Shown piece by piece: positions 60,001 to 64,000 of a DNA stretch of 64,000 bases. Numbering within the stretch: position 1 is the first letter of the stretch; every line of letters begins with the position of its first letter. The position numbers and the translations under genes are program-made. The stretch comes from Paracyclopina nana (lineage: Eukaryota > Arthropoda > Copepoda > Cyclopoida > Cyclopettidae): positions 2,051,001 to 2,115,000 of the forward strand of contig JAGUCH010000008.1 of assembly GCA_019096065.1 (NCBI GenBank). The letters run 5' to 3'. The notes under the pieces were generated by a model. The model saw nothing but the letters and a program-made list of their open reading frames with translations. It was not told where the DNA came from and did not search any database.

Positions 60001-60053
60001 TAAGTCAGCTGATGCTCTGACCTTGGCATGAGGTACCACAGTGCTTTGCCAGC

Positions 60054-61716
60054 ATGGAGCCAGAAATCATCATCTCCTCTACCTCCCCAGCAAACCCTAG
60101 TCTTTCAGTCATCAGAAGAGTGTTAACTGTGATTTCAATCGAGCCCGGTGTATTTCTGTGCACTTTTGCATTTGGGCTGCAAATGACCATCTCACAGGTA
60201 AACTTTACCACTCAAGGCTATGCGGTAGACTTTAGCTACTTCACTTCAGAACTTGATCATTGATAAAGTGTGCAATGTCAATCTACGCCTCAACTCCAGC
60301 ATTTGCGATGACTTGACCAACTACAAAGATGAGCAGGCGCAAGTGCAGCTCATAGCTTCCAAAGTATCCATGTACTTGACCATCTTTGCCACCCTCCCAA
60401 CCATCCTGACCTCGCTTGTCCTGGGGCCTTGGTCCGACAGGCACGGCAGGAAACCCATCATGGTTGGCCCCATGATTGGCTTCTTGATCTACTATGTCAT
60501 GTTGATCCTCAATGTCATTTTCGTGTCGTGGACTGCTGAAATGAATTTGCTATCTGGCTTGGGCTTTGCCTTTGGTGGCTTCTCGGGCTTTTGCATTGGC
60601 ATCTTCAGCTACATTTCCGACATCAGCGACGTCTCCACGAGAACCTCCAGAGTGGCTCTCATCAATTTGGCCTTCTCATCTGGCCTCCCCATAGGCAACC
60701 TGATTGGAGGGCAAATCTTTGCGTCGGCTGGTTACTACACCATCTTTGGCCTGGTGCGTACCTCATACTTAATTGCGTAGATAGCTAAGAGCGCATCTCT
60801 TGTCTCACTCAGGCTCTCGTTTCAACACTTTTGGGAATGCTCTACATAATTTGCTATATTGAAGAAACTGTCACCAGTGATCCTGAGGCCATCAGAGCGT
60901 CAATTGTCTCAATGGCCATTGAAGCTTTCTCGTCGTTTTTTAGGCCCCGAGGACCAAATGTGAGATGTGTGGTCGTCCTTTTAATTTCGACCATGACTCT
61001 AGTTGTGGCCACATCAAGCAAGTTTAAACTTTCAAGCTACAATCTGGCTTAGCTGATTTAACGATGACCTTATTGCAGGCTTTTCCAACCTCTTTTACCT
61101 TTACACAAGGTATGAATTCAGCTGGACAGAGCAGCACTACACAGTGTGGAATTCCTGCTCTTCCATTCTGGCCATTTCTGCCTACGCATTGGTGCCCCTT
61201 CTGAGCTTCAAATTCGGACTCCTCGACTCCACCATTGGCATCATCGGAGCCCTCTCCGGCATTGCTTCCTCCCTCGTCATGGCATTTTCAATGGCACCAT
61301 GGATGCTCTACCTCGGTACACAAATTGCAACAATTATTAGCCTTTCTCATCTCCAATGCGTTAATGTTTCAGGATCAGCTGTGGGCATCTTCTCGAGCGT
61401 CATCTCCATTATAATCCGGTCGAACATCTCCAAAATCATTCCCTCTCAGGATCTGGGCAAGGTGTTTTCAGTGTTGGGTTCAGTGGAGTCCGTCGTGCCT
61501 CTGGTCGTTGCGCCTCTCATGACGCTCATCTACAACTCCACTCTCCTGTCTTTTTCGGGCTCTATTTTCGCCTGCAACGCCTTGTTTTACTTCCTAGCTC
61601 TGGTCATCTTGCTGACGGTCAACATGTTGTCTAAGGTTTCTGACTTTCCCAATTTGGAGGACGACGACCTCGGAATCATCACTCAAACCGATGACTTTGC
61701 AATATTAAGTACCTGA
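60054..61716 (+). CDS. SLC46-like major facilitator transporter
   Basis: Multi-pass MFS carrier; the SLC46 family includes the proton-coupled folate transporter, but substrates of most invertebrate members are unknown. Five exons: 60054-60197, 60250-60753, 60813-61017, 61079-61315, 61373-61716 (1434 nt, 477 residues plus stop). Signatures: first helix around FLCTFAFGLQMT, VCNVNLRLNSSICDDL (the paired-cysteine extracellular loop of SLC46), and the MFS motif A GPWSDRHGRKP between TM2 and TM3. Intron 3 (61018-61078) only keeps phase if spliced at A|GCAAGT, a GC-AG intron. The gene meets its neighbour tail to tail. Confidence 0.85.
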
Positions 61717-61765
61717 TTTACCCGAACGTGACATCATTATAGCTAGTACATTGTATTTTTCATTG

Positions 61766-63478
61766 CTAAATGTGAGTGGTGCCTTCGATTTCTGTGATGC
61801 GCCAATTATTAGCTGGCACAGTGGCTTCTCCAAGTTTGGAAGCAATCTGTTTGCCCTTGAGTGAAATTGCGATGTAGAAAGCACAGGCCACAGCCATCGA
61901 CGAAAGGCCAATTGAAATTGTGTACACCGCGCCAGGGAACGTGGCATCGGTGCGCTGTAAAGTAAAAAAGGTCAGGGTTTTGAATTTTCCAGTGGATTTG
62001 AGGCGCTACCTTCCATACGAAGGCGTAGAGCTGCCTGAGTCCCATTGCCAGCAGAGTGTTGAGAGCCGAGAGTAGAGCGTAGGATTTGCCCAGCTCGTTG
62101 GGGCTGACGCAGGAGGCGATCATGGCATTCATAACGAAAGAGCCGTACACTGAGAGCATGTCCACAAATCCACTGAGGTAAAACATCCATGGCTGAGAGG
62201 CCACGCAACGAATAATGTGCCTCAGCAGGGCGCTCGAGTAAGCCAAGGCCATGACCCAGGCCTCGTTGAAATTGAGCACTTTCACGGCTGGGATGAAGAT
62301 GATTTGGGCGACGAGGCCGGCGAAGAGGACGAGGCTTTGGAATTGGGTGAACTCGGTCACCTCCCAACCGAACATGGTTCTCACGTAGTTGTACAGGATG
62401 GTGTACTCGCCTTGGAAAGGCAGCACATCGAAAATGCTGATGGCGAACAGCACGAGCAAGTATTTCCTACTGGGGCCAGCTCGCTTTTTCAGCACGCTCT
62501 CCACGGAATCTTTGATCACCAACGGACTGAACATGTGTCGTTGCCTCTGAAAAGCAAGCTTTTAGATAGGCACCTATATGAGAATCGGCATCAAATGTAC
62601 GTCTGGCTTTCCTGGCTGCCATTTTTGCCTTCGGATTGCGAGCATCAGAGCAAGTCCGGCAGATACGATGCCAGTCAACGTGACGGCGTAAACGCAAACA
62701 AATCCCCCTGCAAAAAATCGAGACACTTTGCCGCAGCAAAAATGCAGCTTTCATTATACTAGTACCTGCGCTCAGCAAATAAGCTCCGAAAAGTCCTCCC
62801 AAGGTAGCCCCGAGTGACATTGAAACGCTCACCAGGCCAATCTTTGAAGCGCGGTCGTCAGGAGCGCACGTATCAGCAATGTAGGCATTCATGGCTATTG
62901 CCCAAGTGGCATAACCTCCTATGACACAAGGAAGAGAAAGAGGCAGAATCGAATAGGTCAATCTAGTATACCTGCCACCGAGACCGGCAAGCCAGACAAA
63001 AGGAGAAATTCTTTCTTGGATTCCGCGAAAACGGCACATATAATGATGATGACCTCGGTCAGAGACTGAGCCGCAAAATAGATGAAAAACAAAGGCTTTC
63101 TTCCAAACAAATCAGCCCATGCTCCCATGTAGAAGGCAAAAAATATTGGAAACACTGAATCAATCACGCTTTTGTTGGCAGCAAACTGGGAGAGCTGAAC
63201 GATGCAAGAGATCGAGTAAAAGTATCTGATTTAGGGTACTGTTAGCATTGATTGACCTCTGCCTGAATCTCGAGGTTGATTTCGGTGTAGTTCAAAAGGT
63301 TGGCGCATACGGTATCGTTGTAGCCAGATTGTCTGCAGCTTTTGTCGATGACCATTTGGCTGAGAGCAATGTCGTCAATCACCACGGAGAAAGTGAGCAG
63401 AAAAGCGGCTGGCTCAACATTGATTGAGCTCAGCCCTTTGCTCGCCTTTGAGATCAAATCACGCGAGAAAGGCTTCAT
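61766..63478 (-). CDS. SLC46-like major facilitator transporter, paralog
   Basis: Six exons (minus): 63478-63257, 63194-62972, 62918-62766, 62707-62601, 62546-62010, 61954-61766 (1431 nt, 476 residues plus stop). Same family traits as its neighbour: hydrophobic first helix (AAFLLTFSVVIDDIAL), CRQSGYNDTVCANL as the paired-cysteine loop, MFS motif A GAWADLFGRKP, GGYATWAIAMNAYIAD in TM4-5 and twelve-helix hydropathy by eye. All junctions are GT-AG and in phase. The donor at 62599-62600 (GAC|GTACAT) was chosen over a later GT because only it preserves the frame of the hydrophobic helix and the next exon. The two genes differ in exon structure, so the duplication is not recent. Confidence 0.87.
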
Positions 63479-63681
63479 TTGCCTTCAACACTTTTAAACT
63501 GTGCAATAGCGGAGTTCGCAGAAACACCAAATCATTTCGCAATTAGTTTTCAACCGCAGACGCGCGATAATAATAAAGTTCCTAAATTCCCTCTTATTTG
63601 TTTTTTTTATTTGCCCGACGCAAATACTCCCAAAATGGAGGCATAATTAAATAAATTAAGATCTCTTTTCAGCAGCAAGAT

Positions 63682-63749
63682 TTGGCCGGGACCGGGATTC
63701 GAACTCGAGACCTCGCGCATGTCCGACGCGCGCTCTACTCAACAGCAAA
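63682..63749 (-). other. tRNA-like sequence
   Basis: Minus strand: TTGAGTAGAGCG as A-box remnant, GCGCG...TGCGC anticodon stem around a TCGGACA loop, and GAGTTCGAATCCC as B-box. The acceptor stem does not close, so it is taken as a tRNA-derived repeat. Confidence 0.45.
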
Positions 63750-63848
63750 CAAAAAAGGTCACGAGACCGCGTTGACTGGCCTCGATAATTGAAAGTGATT
63801 GAAAGTATGGTTGATCAAAGGCATCAAATTTCTTTTGATGAAGGGGGT

Positions 63849-63854
63849 TTTATT
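63849..63854 (-). terminator. Polyadenylation signal
   Basis: AATAAA on the minus strand, 33 nt beyond the stop codon of the partial gene at the window end. Confidence 0.5.
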
Positions 63855-63887
63855 GAGGCATTAAGTTACAAAAGGTCATGCATGAAT

Positions 63888-64000
63888 TTAATTCTGAAAT
63901 TGTTGTTCATCCTTAGTAGCGATTCCCAAGTTTTTGGCTGATAGGCATAACACCTCGACATCAGCATCGTATTCTTCTTCGGTGCCGGCCATCGATTCTG
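63888..64000 (-). CDS. 3' end of an unidentified gene, partial
   Basis: Minus-strand open frame entering from the window edge, with acidic sequence AGTEEEYDADVEVLCLSAKN, ending in TAA at 63890-63888 and followed by AATAAA. About 37 residues, no family recognised. Coding status is inferred from the stop plus poly(A) signal arrangement and residue composition. Confidence 0.4.
   Translation of the reverse strand, partial: ESMAGTEEEYDADVEVLCLSAKNLGIATKDEQQFQN

Larger units (their letters stand above)
46613..60053. other. 13.4-kb region without recognised genes
   Basis: Scanned on both strands. ORFs are short and show no domain, signal or splice pattern. It contains the TIR and foldback elements listed separately and a short GA run near 55117. 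GC content is higher around 47.3-48.7 kb, and a TATAAAA occurs near 47099 without a gene after it. It could hold regulatory DNA or non-coding transcripts, which cannot be judged from sequence alone. Confidence 0.5.

Overview
This is a piece of a metazoan nuclear genome, most likely from a protostome invertebrate and plausibly an arthropod. The genes have many short GT-AG introns. They include DLST, RPL12, a SMOC with two EC-type modules, an FMRFamide-receptor-like GPCR, a TspanC8 tetraspanin, a core-2/I-branching GlcNAc-transferase-like enzyme and two SLC46-like transporters. Species assignment is not possible from the sequence alone. All exon models below were built by hand from splice sites and reading phase. 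Each complete one closes as a whole number of codons.

Layout. 1-87: the C-terminus of a trypsin-like protease (+). 2325-4273: DLST (-). 5896-6626: RPL12 (-). 8866-13336: SMOC (+). 13.4-19.2 kb: a repeat-rich block with TIR elements, perfect hairpins, tRNA-like sequences, a degenerate tandem repeat and large nested inverted repeats. 19175-29550: a complete-length LTR retrotransposon of Ty3/Gypsy type. It has identical 195-bp LTRs, a GTGC target duplication, gag, pol and a third env-like gene, but many reading-frame breaks. It has jumped into a long minus-strand ORF of unknown function (29551-31936, remainder 18975-19174) that ends in three zinc-knuckle-like motifs. 31972-33567: remnants of a BEL/Pao-like pol and of a Transposase_21-like protein. 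34-36.8 kb: intergenic, with a 30-bp tandem repeat and a hairpin.

36823-40054: GPCR (+). 41260-43720: TspanC8 tetraspanin (+). 43958-45434: GT14-like glycosyltransferase (+). 45602-46612: single-Ig, Thr-stalk membrane protein (-). 46.6-60.05 kb: 13.4 kb with no recognisable gene but several TIR and foldback elements. 60054-61716 (+) and 61766-63478 (-): two SLC46-like MFS transporters lying tail to tail, 49 bp apart. 63888-64000: the 3' end of another minus-strand gene.

The host genes do not form one pathway: housekeeping (2-oxoglutarate dehydrogenase E2, ribosome), secreted or extracellular-matrix signalling, and membrane proteins. The most unusual material is in the mobile fraction: the interrupted zinc-knuckle ORF, the env-bearing LTR element, a TIR family that carries tRNA-like boxes plus a long hairpin whose 32-nt loop is inverted between two copies, and a 65-nt hairpin found at two distant loci with compensating stem changes.
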